Origin: Scatavimonas merdipullorum | Lineage (GTDB): Bacteria > Bacillota > Clostridia > Oscillospirales > Acutalibacteraceae | Direction: 5' to 3' | DNA: 64,000 bases | Assembly: GCA_018712865.1 (NCBI GenBank) | Contig: DVGH01000053.1 | Location: 39,920 to 103,919, forward strand | Position numbers and translations under genes: made by a program | The notes under the pieces: generated by a model | Told to the model about the DNA's origin: nothing | Seen by the model: the letters and a program-made list of their open reading frames with translations, nothing else | Database searches by the model: none | In this document: one piece after another, positions 17,413 to 25,787 of the stretch | Layout of the letters: each line of letters opens with the position of its first letter | How positions within the stretch are numbered: position 1 is the first letter of the stretch

Positions 17413-18585
17413 TTAAAAATAGCTTACTTTTATGCGTTTTCCCATCTTTTTTAACGCTTCGCTCAACTCTTCGATCAAACGCATTTTGATATTAAAGCTG
17501 ATTGGTAGATTGGGGTTTTGATGCGCCGGGTTCACTGCGCGCCCAACATAAAAATTAATATCGGTTGCTTCTTCAAACAGCAGCTTGGATATTTGGGAAG
17601 CGCCGTCGAGCTTAAAGCTCCAGTCGGAATACAGCTCGTTGCTTTCCAGGTAGCTTTTTGCATAGGTCAAAACACGGCTGATTGTAATAACGCCTTCTGT
17701 GACAAGATCGACACCTTCAATTTTCGCAGTGGGCGGGATTTCAGGGTCCAGATAATCCAGCACGGTGTCTACAGGCTTGCCCAGATATTTTGCCGCAAGG
17801 CTTGAGGTCGTCCCGCCGCAGACAATGTGTTTGCCCTCTTTTGCAAAAAAGAGGGCCATCATTTTGTTTACATCTTCCGGGTTGGAGGGCGGGCCGATCA
17901 ACAGATTTACCGGGCTGCGCCTGCGTATTTTAAGCGCGCCAACCGTAGTGTCGTCCCCGGGCTGGCCGGCGTACAGGCGGTCGCATTCGTCCAGCAACAG
18001 CGTGCAAAGCGTTTTTGCCGTATATTCGCTGTCATACATCTTTTCCATAAATTCCACAATATTATCCCGTTGCCAGCCAAAGTTCATGGTTTTTCCAACG
18101 CCTGCATAGATGGCGCCGTCGCTCATTGCAAGAAACACATCGTTTTCCTGCAGAGTGATTTTTGACCTGTAAATGGTCTTTCCGCCAATTTCCATTGCAG
18201 TTTTGTCATATTCCACGTTCTTTCCGTCACGCAGAAAAATCACATGCGGGTTGTCATACTGGATGATTTCTGCCTCCTCGTTGTCGACCACGCGGAGGAT
18301 CGTAAAGGTGGAATACGCAACCTTTCGGACCTCGCAAACCGGCAAGGTAGAGGCAATGGTGGAAACGCAATCTTCAATACTTAAGTTTTCGGCCATCATG
18401 GTGGAAATAATCTTCGACGTTAAAATCGCCAGAATATTGGCCTTCACACCGCTGCCAAGGCCATCGGCCAGCACCATAACAAAGCTGTTTTCCCCCTGGC
18501 CGACAACCTCTACATGGTCACCGCAAAGCTGTTCGCCATGCTTGATCAGGCTGTGATACCCAATTTCCGTACAGAGATTATTCAT
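17413..18585 (-). CDS. SpoIIE/PP2C-type serine phosphatase with a conserved C-terminal domain
   Basis: The 390-residue protein begins with a SpoIIE-family PP2C phosphatase domain (about 1-225). Its metal-binding aspartates are in CGDHVEV, VLADGLGSG, MSDGAIYAG and PGDDTTV. Residues 230-390 form a further domain of unknown function, not a kinase or receiver. Its start overlaps the end of the sensory hydrogenase gene by eight bases, so the two are translationally coupled. Phosphatases are known neighbours of sensory [FeFe]-hydrogenases in Clostridia. A role in relaying a hydrogen or redox signal is inference. Confidence 0.88.
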   Translation of the reverse strand: MNNLCTEIGYHSLIKHGEQLCGDHVEVVGQGENSFVMVLADGLGSGVKANILAILTSKIISTMMAENLSIEDCVSTIASTLPVCEVRKVAYSTFTILRVVDNEEAEIIQYDNPHVIFLRDGKNVEYDKTAMEIGGKTIYRSKITLQENDVFLAMSDGAIYAGVGKTMNFGWQRDNIVEFMEKMYDSEYTAKTLCTLLLDECDRLYAGQPGDDTTVGALKIRRRSPVNLLIGPPSNPEDVNKMMALFFAKEGKHIVCGGTTSSLAAKYLGKPVDTVLDYLDPEIPPTAKIEGVDLVTEGVITISRVLTYAKSYLESNELYSDWSFKLDGASQISKLLFEEATDINFYVGRAVNPAHQNPNLPISFNIKMRLIEELSEALKKMGKRIKVSYF

Positions 18586-20260
18586 TGCTCAAAGACTCCT
18601 TCAGCTTTGTTAATGCAATTTTGGTTTCCGCCGTGGTTTCACCTAAAAGCGAAGCAATTTCCTGTACAACGCGCATTTGCTTTTCTATAACCTTATCAGC
18701 AATTTCGACCGTGTTCTTGCTTATGGCTTCTTTTTCTTCTTTTTGTTTTTCTTCCTCGGTCACATCGCGCATGATGCTGATGATAATATGGAAGCTTTTG
18801 TCATAAAGGATAGATTCTTCCACATATTTATCATATTCTGCAAGGTAAACGCGTTTGTCGTGTACATTTTTTCCATCGTTTAAAACCTGCAGATACGGCA
18901 GCGGGTCTAAAACCCGCACGACCGGTTCGTTGATAACGTCCTGCACCCTGCCAATATGCAAAATCTGGCGTGCTGCAGAATTGATTTGCTGAATCTCCAG
19001 GCTTTCATTTAAAACCATAATCGCATTGGGCGTGTTTTTAATGATCGTATCGGAAAACGACTCTGCCTTCTCAATCAAATATGGCAGGCACATGGTAAGG
19101 TTCGCCTTGCCAAAATAAACCGCAACGGCCTTTTCCCGGCAGGTGTTGTACCCACAGCTGCCGCAGTTGAGTTCGTCTTCCGGCTTTGTCTTCCCCATTT
19201 TGCGCAAAATTTCTTCAATCGCTTTATTGCCGGGCATCTGGTGGTGCAGCCCGATAAACGACATTTCCTTTTTCAACTGCGCGCGCTGAGGCATCGTAAT
19301 AGCAAAATCGCGCGTTTTGGGTGCATAACGGTCTATAGACATAAAATCACGGACAGGCTCCATATGCGGTTTGTCCATTGCAGGCCCGCCTATACAGCTG
19401 CCGGCGCAGGCCGACATTTCAATAAAGCAATCGGACAACTTGCCGTTGATAATATCCTCCAGCGCATGCATACAATTTTCAACGCCGTCGATCACCATAT
19501 AGCTGTAACGCTCGCTGTCGCAGGTCATAGAGCGCAGAATACCGCCAGATGTTGGGAACAGGCGCGCTTTACCACCCTGCTCGCAGTCTGGGATAGAGGT
19601 GTCAAACACAACGTTTTCTTCCTGCATCCACTGCGTCAATTCCTCAAAGGTCAGCACGCAATCGACAATTCCGCTATATTGGGCGGCTTCGTCCTTTTTA
19701 GAAATACACGGCCCGATAAAAACCGTATAAGCGTCTTTGTGCTCCTTTTTTATCTGTGCGCAATGCGCCTGCATAGGCGACAGAACCTTTGCAAGATACG
19801 GCAGCGCCTGTGGGTAATATTTTTGAATCAGTGTGTTGACCGTATGGCAGCAGGAAGAAATAATCACAGGGCTTTCACAGTCTGCAACCATATGCTCATA
19901 TTCTGTTTTGACAATCGTTGCGCCCAACGCCGTTTCTTCCGCCCCGGCAAAACCGAGTTTTTTCATTGCTTCGGCAAAGGCAGTAATATGTACGCCCGCA
20001 TAATTGGCGGCAAACGCCGGCGCTACGCTGACATACACTTCCTTACCGGTTGCAAGCAGCTCCTTTGCCCTTTCTACGTCGTTGCGGATTTGTTTTGCAT
20101 TTTGTGGACATGCTACAAAGCACATGCCGCACAGAATGCATTCGTCTTCCACAATGTGCGCTTGATTATTTGTAAATTTAATGGACTTGACCGGACAGTG
20201 CCGTATACATTTATAGCAATTTTTGCAATTGGACTTTTTCAACTGTATGCAGTTGCTCAT
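18578..20260 (-). CDS. hydS: Sensory-type [FeFe]-hydrogenase with PAS domain (HydS-like)
   Basis: The 560-residue protein has two N-terminal 4Fe-4S clusters (about 12-51), an H-cluster domain (75-300), a four-Cys 4Fe-4S motif (Cys 366, 369, 374, 391), a PAS domain (about 400-500) and a C-terminal helical tail. H-cluster ligands are kept in SSCCHT (137-138), GPCISKK (185, Lys 188) and EMSACAGSC (285, 289). Residues tuning activity differ from catalytic enzymes: His-139 replaces Pro, and Ser-283 replaces the Met two residues before the Cys. This matches group C hydrogenases, thought to sense H2. It is coupled to the phosphatase. The symbol is by analogy. Confidence 0.9.
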   Translation of the reverse strand: MSNCIQLKKSNCKNCYKCIRHCPVKSIKFTNNQAHIVEDECILCGMCFVACPQNAKQIRNDVERAKELLATGKEVYVSVAPAFAANYAGVHITAFAEAMKKLGFAGAEETALGATIVKTEYEHMVADCESPVIISSCCHTVNTLIQKYYPQALPYLAKVLSPMQAHCAQIKKEHKDAYTVFIGPCISKKDEAAQYSGIVDCVLTFEELTQWMQEENVVFDTSIPDCEQGGKARLFPTSGGILRSMTCDSERYSYMVIDGVENCMHALEDIINGKLSDCFIEMSACAGSCIGGPAMDKPHMEPVRDFMSIDRYAPKTRDFAITMPQRAQLKKEMSFIGLHHQMPGNKAIEEILRKMGKTKPEDELNCGSCGYNTCREKAVAVYFGKANLTMCLPYLIEKAESFSDTIIKNTPNAIMVLNESLEIQQINSAARQILHIGRVQDVINEPVVRVLDPLPYLQVLNDGKNVHDKRVYLAEYDKYVEESILYDKSFHIIISIMRDVTEEEKQKEEKEAISKNTVEIADKVIEKQMRVVQEIASLLGETTAETKIALTKLKESLSNE

Positions 20261-20298
20261 CGCTTACACCTCTTTACAAATAAAGCGAATTCCATACA

Positions 20299-20538
20299 CT
20301 ATTTTTTTAAAATGTATTGATTGAACACTTCATCAAAATTTTCCTTGGAAACACCGCAGATAATTTCATCATCCACCTTTACAGAAACGCCCTGCGTACA
20401 TTTTCCCAGGCAAAAAGCCGCGCTTAGCTCTACGTTGTCTTCCAGCCCGTTTTTCTTCAGGCGGTCCTTCATAAGCTGAATAATGTCATAAGAACCGCGC
20501 AAATGACAGGAACTTCCTACACATACATACACTTTCAT
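20299..20538 (-). CDS. Small thioredoxin-like [2Fe-2S] ferredoxin
   Basis: This 79-residue protein has the NuoE-like [2Fe-2S] pattern: Cys in VCVGSSC at the N-terminus and FCLGKC after the central strand. Such proteins pair with [FeFe]-hydrogenases, either as a subunit (HydC-like, truncated) or as an electron carrier. It is the first gene of the hydrogenase operon, 38 bases upstream of hydS. A perfect Rex operator and a strong promoter lie in its leader. Which of the two hydrogenases it serves cannot be told. Confidence 0.9.
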   Translation of the reverse strand: MKVYVCVGSSCHLRGSYDIIQLMKDRLKKNGLEDNVELSAAFCLGKCTQGVSVKVDDEIICGVSKENFDEVFNQYILKK

Positions 20539-20585
20539 GCTTTCACCCCTTTTCGTGCGGATTCGGCTTGATTCTTCTGTCTTCT

Positions 20586-20613
20586 ATTTTATCAGTTCTT
20601 TACCGGAAGTCAA
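20586..20613 (-). promoter_or_regulatory. Possible second promoter of the hydrogenase operon
   Basis: On the minus strand TTGACT (20608-20613) and TAAAAT (20586-20591) are 16 bases apart, about 48 bases before the first start codon and downstream of the Rex box. Confidence 0.5.
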
Positions 20614-20692
20614 TGGAAATTGCAGACGGCTTTTGATGAAATTCCCGCGCTGCAACCGTTGATATATGTGGTACGGTTTGGCAAGCTGTCAT

Positions 20693-20710
20693 TTGTTAAA
20701 ATATTAACAA
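20693..20710. promoter_or_regulatory. Rex operator of the hydrogenase operon
   Basis: The sequence TTGTTAA-AATA-TTAACAA is a perfect 7-4-7 palindrome identical to the published clostridial Rex consensus. It begins 12 bases downstream of the -10 element, so bound Rex would block initiation or early elongation. Rex releases DNA when NADH is high, which predicts induction of the operon under reducing conditions. Confidence 0.88.
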
Positions 20711-20722
20711 TCTTATGTAGAA

Positions 20723-20751
20723 ATCATACCATATGCATCGCGCCCTGTCAA
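20723..20751 (-). promoter_or_regulatory. Main promoter of the hydrogenase operon
   Basis: On the minus strand a perfect TTGACA (20746-20751) is 17 bases from TATGAT (20723-20728). Transcription would begin near 20716, giving a leader of about 178 bases that contains the Rex box at its 5' end. Confidence 0.8.
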
Positions 20752-20835
20752 GCTCTGCCTGCCTATCCGTCAGGCAGACGGCAACTTTTGGGTACATATA
20801 TTTTTACAAAGCTGCACTTGCAAATATATAAACTT

Positions 20836-21726
20836 TTATGGTATGCCGCTCAGGTCAAAATTGGGGACAAAACGCATATCGGCTGCTGTAAGCTCCTGCG
20901 TAAAACCTGCAAGGTCAAGCGCAAACAGACAGTCCAGCACTTTTTGATATTCCCGCCTTGTAATTTTCCGGTTGATTTCCGGGTATTGCTGCGCCTTGCC
21001 ACAGGGTATGTACTGTGCCATCAGGCTTACCAGCACCTGCCGTTGAAAATTTTTTTGCAAAAGGCTGAGTACCTCCATGCTGTTTTTAGTATGCATAGGC
21101 AGTATTAAATGACGTACAACCGTGCCCTTTTGCAGCATGCCATCCGAAGCAAAGCAAGGCGGGCCTGTCTGCCGCACCATTTCGCGTATCGCCTGCAGAG
21201 CTGTTTCACGATAGCCCGGCGCGGAAGAATACCGCACGGAAAGCTGATCGTCTGCATATTTAAAATCCGGCAGATAAATGTCCACCGCACCCTCCAGCCG
21301 CTGCAGGCTTTCGACCGTTTCATATCCCGAACAATTATATACAACCGGGATATTCGGCCTATAAAGCGCAAGGCTTTCCAATACGGCATCTATATAATGG
21401 GAAGCGCTGACAAGGTTGATATTGTGTACGCCACCTTCTTCCAGCTTTTGGTAACAACGCGCAAGCGTTTGCGGCGTGACCTCCTGTCCATAGCCCTGCG
21501 CAGATATGCGGTAATTCTGGCAATAAACACAGCGCAGGACACAACCGCTGAAAAACACAGCCCCGCTGCCCTTTTTTCCGCTGATGCAAGGCTCTTCCCA
21601 GTAATGGGGCGCTATTCGCGCGACCTTTGGAAGCGTTCCCGCTTTACAAAAACCGCTGCCGCTGTGTTCCCCCCTGTACGCGCCACAATTGCGCGGGCAG
21701 GCATGGCAGCTTTCTATAACCATCAT
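20836..21726 (-). CDS. Radical SAM protein, PflX/pyruvate formate-lyase activase-like
   Basis: This 296-residue radical SAM protein has the CxxxCxxC cluster motif in SGCVLRCVYCQN (about residues 60-71). An N-terminal Cys pair (CHACPRNC) and the overall plan fit the COG1313/PflX group, which is related to pyruvate formate-lyase activating enzyme but mostly uncharacterised. It lies 15 bases downstream of the DNA glycosylase gene and is probably co-transcribed with it. No glycyl radical enzyme is encoded in the window, so its target is unknown. Confidence 0.85.
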   Translation of the reverse strand: MMVIESCHACPRNCGAYRGEHSGSGFCKAGTLPKVARIAPHYWEEPCISGKKGSGAVFFSGCVLRCVYCQNYRISAQGYGQEVTPQTLARCYQKLEEGGVHNINLVSASHYIDAVLESLALYRPNIPVVYNCSGYETVESLQRLEGAVDIYLPDFKYADDQLSVRYSSAPGYRETALQAIREMVRQTGPPCFASDGMLQKGTVVRHLILPMHTKNSMEVLSLLQKNFQRQVLVSLMAQYIPCGKAQQYPEINRKITRREYQKVLDCLFALDLAGFTQELTAADMRFVPNFDLSGIP

Positions 21727-21741
21727 ATTCCAAGCGCCCCT

Positions 21742-22242
21742 TTAAATATACTGCAAAATAACCCTGTATGCCTCCAATAGCTTTTCAAACGTATAAAAGC
21801 GGCAATTGGCCGGGCTGGTGGACGGCAACGCTTTTGCATGCACACCGGTTTGCGGCAGGCAATACCGGTTATAAATACGATACGCCTTAGAACCCGTTGT
21901 AAAAATTGCGCGGATGTCCGCTGCCTGTAGAATCTTTCCAATATCGTTTACAACGGGGTTTTTGATGCTGCCGTCGTCCGCACCCCGTATTTCACAGGAT
22001 GCCAGTACGTCCCACAGCGCGATGCGGCGCGTTAACAAAAATTCCGTCCGTGCGGCGTTGGTATTTGGAATCGCACAGGAAAACAGCGTTGCAAGCACCT
22101 TCCAAAACCGGTTTTGCGGATGTCCGTAATAAAAACCGACTTCACGCGACTTAGGCGACGGCATCGTCCCAAGCAGCAAAATCCTGGAATGCCGATCAAA
22201 AACGGGCGGTATCGTGTGGATGACCGTTTGATTTTTCTGCAC
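21742..22242 (-). CDS. DNA-deoxyinosine glycosylase (UDG superfamily)
   Basis: The 166-residue protein matches the small hypoxanthine/deoxyinosine DNA glycosylases of the uracil-DNA glycosylase superfamily (family 6). Recognisable are RILLLGTMPSPKSREVGFYY near the N-terminus and GHPQNRFW. Such enzymes excise deaminated adenine from DNA. It is followed at 15 bases by the radical SAM gene and preceded by an acetyltransferase gene, all on one strand. The activity is assigned by family only. Confidence 0.85.
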   Translation of the reverse strand: MQKNQTVIHTIPPVFDRHSRILLLGTMPSPKSREVGFYYGHPQNRFWKVLATLFSCAIPNTNAARTEFLLTRRIALWDVLASCEIRGADDGSIKNPVVNDIGKILQAADIRAIFTTGSKAYRIYNRYCLPQTGVHAKALPSTSPANCRFYTFEKLLEAYRVILQYI

Positions 22243-22282
22243 AAGCTTTCTCTTCCTTCAAAAGCGGTTTTCCGCATAATTT

Positions 22283-22852
22283 TTACTGATTTTGCTGTTT
22301 TTCAATTTCTCTTACCGGCTTGCAGGGGTTCCCAACCGCAACCACTCCGGACGGAATATCTTTTACAACAACGCTGCCTGCGCCAATGACCGTGTTGTCC
22401 CCTATTGTAACACCCGGCAAAATGGTAACGCCGCCCCCAATCCACACATTATTGCCGATTGTTACCGGCAGCGCGCTTTCTATCATCTGGTTGCGCGTTT
22501 CTACGTCCAGCGGATGTGTGGCTGTATAAATCCCGACATTCGGTGCGATAAACACATGGTCTCCAATTTTCACCGGGGCACAATCCAATATAACACAATT
22601 ATGGTTGGCATAAAAATGCTCGCCCAGAGTGATGTTATAGCCGTAATCGCAATGGAAGGACTGCTCCATCCAGACAAATTCCCCCGTTTTGCCCAGAAGC
22701 TTTTTTAAAACGGATATTTTTTCCTCCTCCTGCGAAGGCTTAAGCGTATTGAAGATATAACACAGCTCCTTCGCGTGACGCCTATCCCGGGTCAGCTCTT
22801 CATCCATCGGGTTATAAAGCATACTGTTGATCATTTTTTCTTTTTCTGTCAT
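22283..22852 (-). CDS. Maltose/galactoside O-acetyltransferase family protein
   Basis: This 189-residue left-handed beta-helix acetyltransferase transfers acetyl from acetyl-CoA to a sugar hydroxyl. The N-terminal maltose-acetyltransferase cap (MTEKEKMINSMLYNPMDEEL) is followed by hexapeptide repeats (IGNNVWIGGGVTILPG, IGDNTVIGAGSVV). The catalytic His lies in TATHPLD. Length is normal. The physiological acceptor sugar is unknown. A clear promoter precedes it and it may lead into the glycosylase/radical SAM genes. Confidence 0.92.
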   Translation of the reverse strand: MTEKEKMINSMLYNPMDEELTRDRRHAKELCYIFNTLKPSQEEEKISVLKKLLGKTGEFVWMEQSFHCDYGYNITLGEHFYANHNCVILDCAPVKIGDHVFIAPNVGIYTATHPLDVETRNQMIESALPVTIGNNVWIGGGVTILPGVTIGDNTVIGAGSVVVKDIPSGVVAVGNPCKPVREIEKQQNQ

Positions 22853-22884
22853 TGTTCATCCCTCACAAAAAATCATTCCATTTA

Positions 22885-22913
22885 CTTATAACACCGAAAA
22901 AAACAGATGTAAA
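22885..22913 (-). promoter_or_regulatory. Promoter of the acetyltransferase gene
   Basis: On the minus strand TTTACA (22908-22913) and TATAAG (22885-22890) are 17 bases apart. Confidence 0.65.
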
Positions 22914-23034
22914 GAGAACGGTTTATTTTCTCTTTTCTATACAAGAGGTTATTCAGAATTTTGTATAAAAAATTCTAAAATTTAAAACACGCTAAAGCTG
23001 TAAATATTTGCGGTTCTTACAAAGCCCGATACCA

Positions 23035-23076
23035 ACAAAAAAGCCGGACAGAAGCATTTGCTGCTTTCGTCCGGCT
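23035..23076 (-). terminator. Rho-independent terminator after the P-type ATPase gene
   Basis: AGCCGGAC and GTCCGGCT form the base of a hairpin extended by GAAGC/GCTTTC, followed on the minus strand by TTTTTTG. Confidence 0.82.
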
Positions 23077-23162
23077 GCTGTTTTTGCCCCGCTGTACAAA
23101 ACGCACAAGTGCTGCACACGCCCTGCTTTAAGCATGGAGACTTTCTATTTTCTGCATTTGGG

Positions 23163-25529
23163 TTACAAATTTAAGTGAAACTGCTTATCTATTTTCAGCT
23201 TATCCATAATGCGAATCAAGAAGATAAACAGCAGTACGGAAACGGCCAGCAAGGGCAGCATAATCAGCAAAACTTCCATACTAAACGGGTTTAAATTAAG
23301 CAATCCGCGGAATACGGTCAGCCCACATGTAAGCCCGGATGTGCACACGATAAACAGCGCAATCCTGAAAGGGTTAAACGGTATGCTCAGCTTGAAGATC
23401 AGCATCAGTCCCGTAAATCCGGTCAAAATAACACAAAGCGTTGAAATTTGTTCTGTTGTAAGGCCCACAAACATTGATAGGATCAAAACAAAAATGACAT
23501 CTAAAATAATTGTAAGCGCCGCAGGGATCGCTCTGGATATTACATTTAAAAAGAAATTCCCCTGTATTCTTTCATGGTTAGGTTCAAGCGCCAGCACAAA
23601 GGAAGGAAGCCCAATGGCAAACACATTGATCAGTGTCATCTGGATCGGCTCGAACGGATAATTGAAGTCGACAAACAAAAACAGCAGTGCAAGTACAGAC
23701 GAATAAATGGTTTTTACAAGAAAGAGCGCCGCGCTGCGCTGAATATTATTGATGGAACGCCTGCCTTCCGCTACAACCCTGGGCATGGATGAAAAATCCG
23801 AATTCAGCAGCACAAGCTGCGATACATTTCTGGCCGCGTCGCTTCCGCTGGCCATAGCCACCGAGCAGTCTGCTTCCTTCAAGGCAAGCACGTCGTTTAC
23901 GCCGTCCCCCGTCATTGCAACTGTGTGCCCCGCCTCCTTTAACGCGCAAATCAAATCTTTTTTCTGCACAGGCGTTACTCTGCCGAAAATAGAATACTGC
24001 TCTGCCGCCGCTTTTATTTCCTCCGGCGTCTTAAGCGAAGTCGCGTCAACATACCGGTCGTAGCCTTTTAGCCCGGCTTCTTTTGCCACGCCGGAAACAG
24101 TCACAGGGTTGTCGCCGGATATAATTTTTAATTCCACCCCCTGCCGGTCAAAAAAGGCAAGCGTTTCTTTTGCGTTTTCACGGATTCTGTCTTTAATTTC
24201 CAGCAGCGCCATCGGCTTTAATTGGGTTGGAAGCGTTTGATTTTCCCCAAATGGATCGTCCGATCGCGCCAAAACCAAAACCCTGTATCCGTTTGACAGC
24301 GCATGGATTTTTTCCTCAACTTCCTTTGGAAGCGTGGAAAAAAGAAATTCCGCCGCACCGATCACATATGTACCCGTTTTCTCAAACTGCACACCGGACC
24401 ATTTTCTTTCTGAAGAAAACGGCACCGTACGCACCACCTGTACAGGTGTTTTTAAGCTGTATTTCTCCCGGATTGCCACGCTGGTTGGATTGTCGTCCTC
24501 CAGCGCATTCATCAGGGACGTAAGCGCCTGATCGACCTCTTCCTGGGAAACGCCGTCAAGCGGCGCGGCATGGCAAAGTTCCATGCTGCCTTCCGTTATT
24601 GTCCCCGTCTTATCCAGGCACAGCACGTCTACCCTTGCAAGTGTTTCTATGCAGTAAAGCTCCTGTACGAGCACTTTATACTTGGAAAGACGGATAACCC
24701 CCACCGCAAGCACGGTACTGGTCAGCAAAATAAGTCCTTCCGGTATCATCCCGATCAAAGCAGCCACCGTATTGACCACAGAGGTCTGGAAGCTGGTTCC
24801 GCTGAGACTTTGCTGATTTAAAAAGAGTAAAATCCCTACAGGGATAATTGCAATGGAAATGATTTTGATAATTTTATTGAGCGTGCGCATAATTTCAGAA
24901 TTGACCTTTTTCATATACTTAGCGCCGCTGAAAATACTGGCCGCATAATTTTCATCGCCCACATGGTCGGCCCTTACCCTGCATTTTCCACTGATAATAT
25001 AGCTGCCTGATAAAAGCGTATCGCCGGGCTTTTTGTGAATTGGGTCAGATTCCCCTGTAAGAAGGGATTCGTTTACATCGCATTCCCCCTGTAGAACAAT
25101 ACAGTCGGTCGGAATCTGGTTGCCGTTTGCCAGCTCCAGAACATCATCAAGCACAATATCGTTTATACCAATCAGCGTAATCTGCCCGTCCCGTACAGCT
25201 TTGACCTTTGTGGAAGCAATGATAGACAATTTGTCTACCGTTCTTTTTGCACGGATCTCCTGAAATGTCCCAATTGCAATGTTACAAAGCACAATGCCCA
25301 TAAAAAGCATATTTTTATAAGACCCGACGCAAAGCACCGCAATTGCAAGCAAAATGTTAATTAAGTTAAAAAGGGTGCAGGTATTATCCCGTATAATGCG
25401 CGGGATTGATTTTGTCGGCAGTACGCTTTCCTTATTATAAAGGCCCTGCTCCATGCGCGCCTGCACCTGCTGGCGGGTAAGACCGTTTTCCGGTGCGGCG
25501 GTAATGCGCTTTTTCTCTTTTTTTTCCAT
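23163..25529 (-). CDS. Cation-translocating P-type ATPase, CtpE-like
   Basis: This 788-residue P-type ATPase carries every core motif: TGES in the actuator domain (about 158-161), DKTGT with the phosphorylated Asp at about 306, and MTGDGVNDVLALKEADC in the hinge. The fourth helix reads IGMIPEGL, as in calcium/magnesium-like pumps, and lacks the CPC of copper exporters. There is no N-terminal metal-binding domain. The ion is unproven; Ca2+ or Mg2+ is plausible from the PEGL motif and from mycobacterial CtpE. The start at 25529 (MEKKEKK) has GGGAG eight bases upstream. Confidence 0.9.
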   Translation of the reverse strand: MEKKEKKRITAAPENGLTRQQVQARMEQGLYNKESVLPTKSIPRIIRDNTCTLFNLINILLAIAVLCVGSYKNMLFMGIVLCNIAIGTFQEIRAKRTVDKLSIIASTKVKAVRDGQITLIGINDIVLDDVLELANGNQIPTDCIVLQGECDVNESLLTGESDPIHKKPGDTLLSGSYIISGKCRVRADHVGDENYAASIFSGAKYMKKVNSEIMRTLNKIIKIISIAIIPVGILLFLNQQSLSGTSFQTSVVNTVAALIGMIPEGLILLTSTVLAVGVIRLSKYKVLVQELYCIETLARVDVLCLDKTGTITEGSMELCHAAPLDGVSQEEVDQALTSLMNALEDDNPTSVAIREKYSLKTPVQVVRTVPFSSERKWSGVQFEKTGTYVIGAAEFLFSTLPKEVEEKIHALSNGYRVLVLARSDDPFGENQTLPTQLKPMALLEIKDRIRENAKETLAFFDRQGVELKIISGDNPVTVSGVAKEAGLKGYDRYVDATSLKTPEEIKAAAEQYSIFGRVTPVQKKDLICALKEAGHTVAMTGDGVNDVLALKEADCSVAMASGSDAARNVSQLVLLNSDFSSMPRVVAEGRRSINNIQRSAALFLVKTIYSSVLALLFLFVDFNYPFEPIQMTLINVFAIGLPSFVLALEPNHERIQGNFFLNVISRAIPAALTIILDVIFVLILSMFVGLTTEQISTLCVILTGFTGLMLIFKLSIPFNPFRIALFIVCTSGLTCGLTVFRGLLNLNPFSMEVLLIMLPLLAVSVLLFIFLIRIMDKLKIDKQFHLNL

Positions 25530-25570
25530 TTTATATCTCCCAAATCCCAAAAATAAAAACTACGAAAAAA

Positions 25571-25599
25571 ATAGTAGCACACTTTTCCCTAAATTACAA
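25571..25599 (-). promoter_or_regulatory. Promoter of the P-type ATPase gene
   Basis: On the minus strand TTGTAA (25594-25599) and TACTAT (25571-25576) are 17 bases apart, preceded by TGC. Confidence 0.6.
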
Positions 25600-25787
25600 T
25601 CCAAATATAACCGTTGATAAATAATACGGTAAGTTTTGTAAAAAAATAAAAAAGGTGGCAAAAAACACTGCTGTATCTGATTTACACCGTGTATACTTCC
25701 ATAAAAATTTTTTAAAGGGTCCTTTTCCAATCTAAAAAGACGCTTCTGTGGAAAAGTAATAGAAGCAACGGAAAAGGAGGTGTGCAA

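Larger units (their letters stand above)
22853..23162. other. Intergenic region between ATPase and acetyltransferase genes
   Basis: The 310-base stretch holds the acetyltransferase promoter (22885-22913) and the ATPase terminator (23035-23076). No gene was found in it. Confidence 0.6.

Noticed and set aside
16466..17416. 316-codon plus-strand open frame opposite the group B hydrogenase
   Set aside because: It is the antisense of a well-supported gene and shows no recognisable protein features.
19241..20320. 359-codon plus-strand open frame opposite hydS
   Set aside because: It lies antisense to a gene with clear motifs, encodes a Cys/His/Arg-rich product without any domain, and has no ribosome site.
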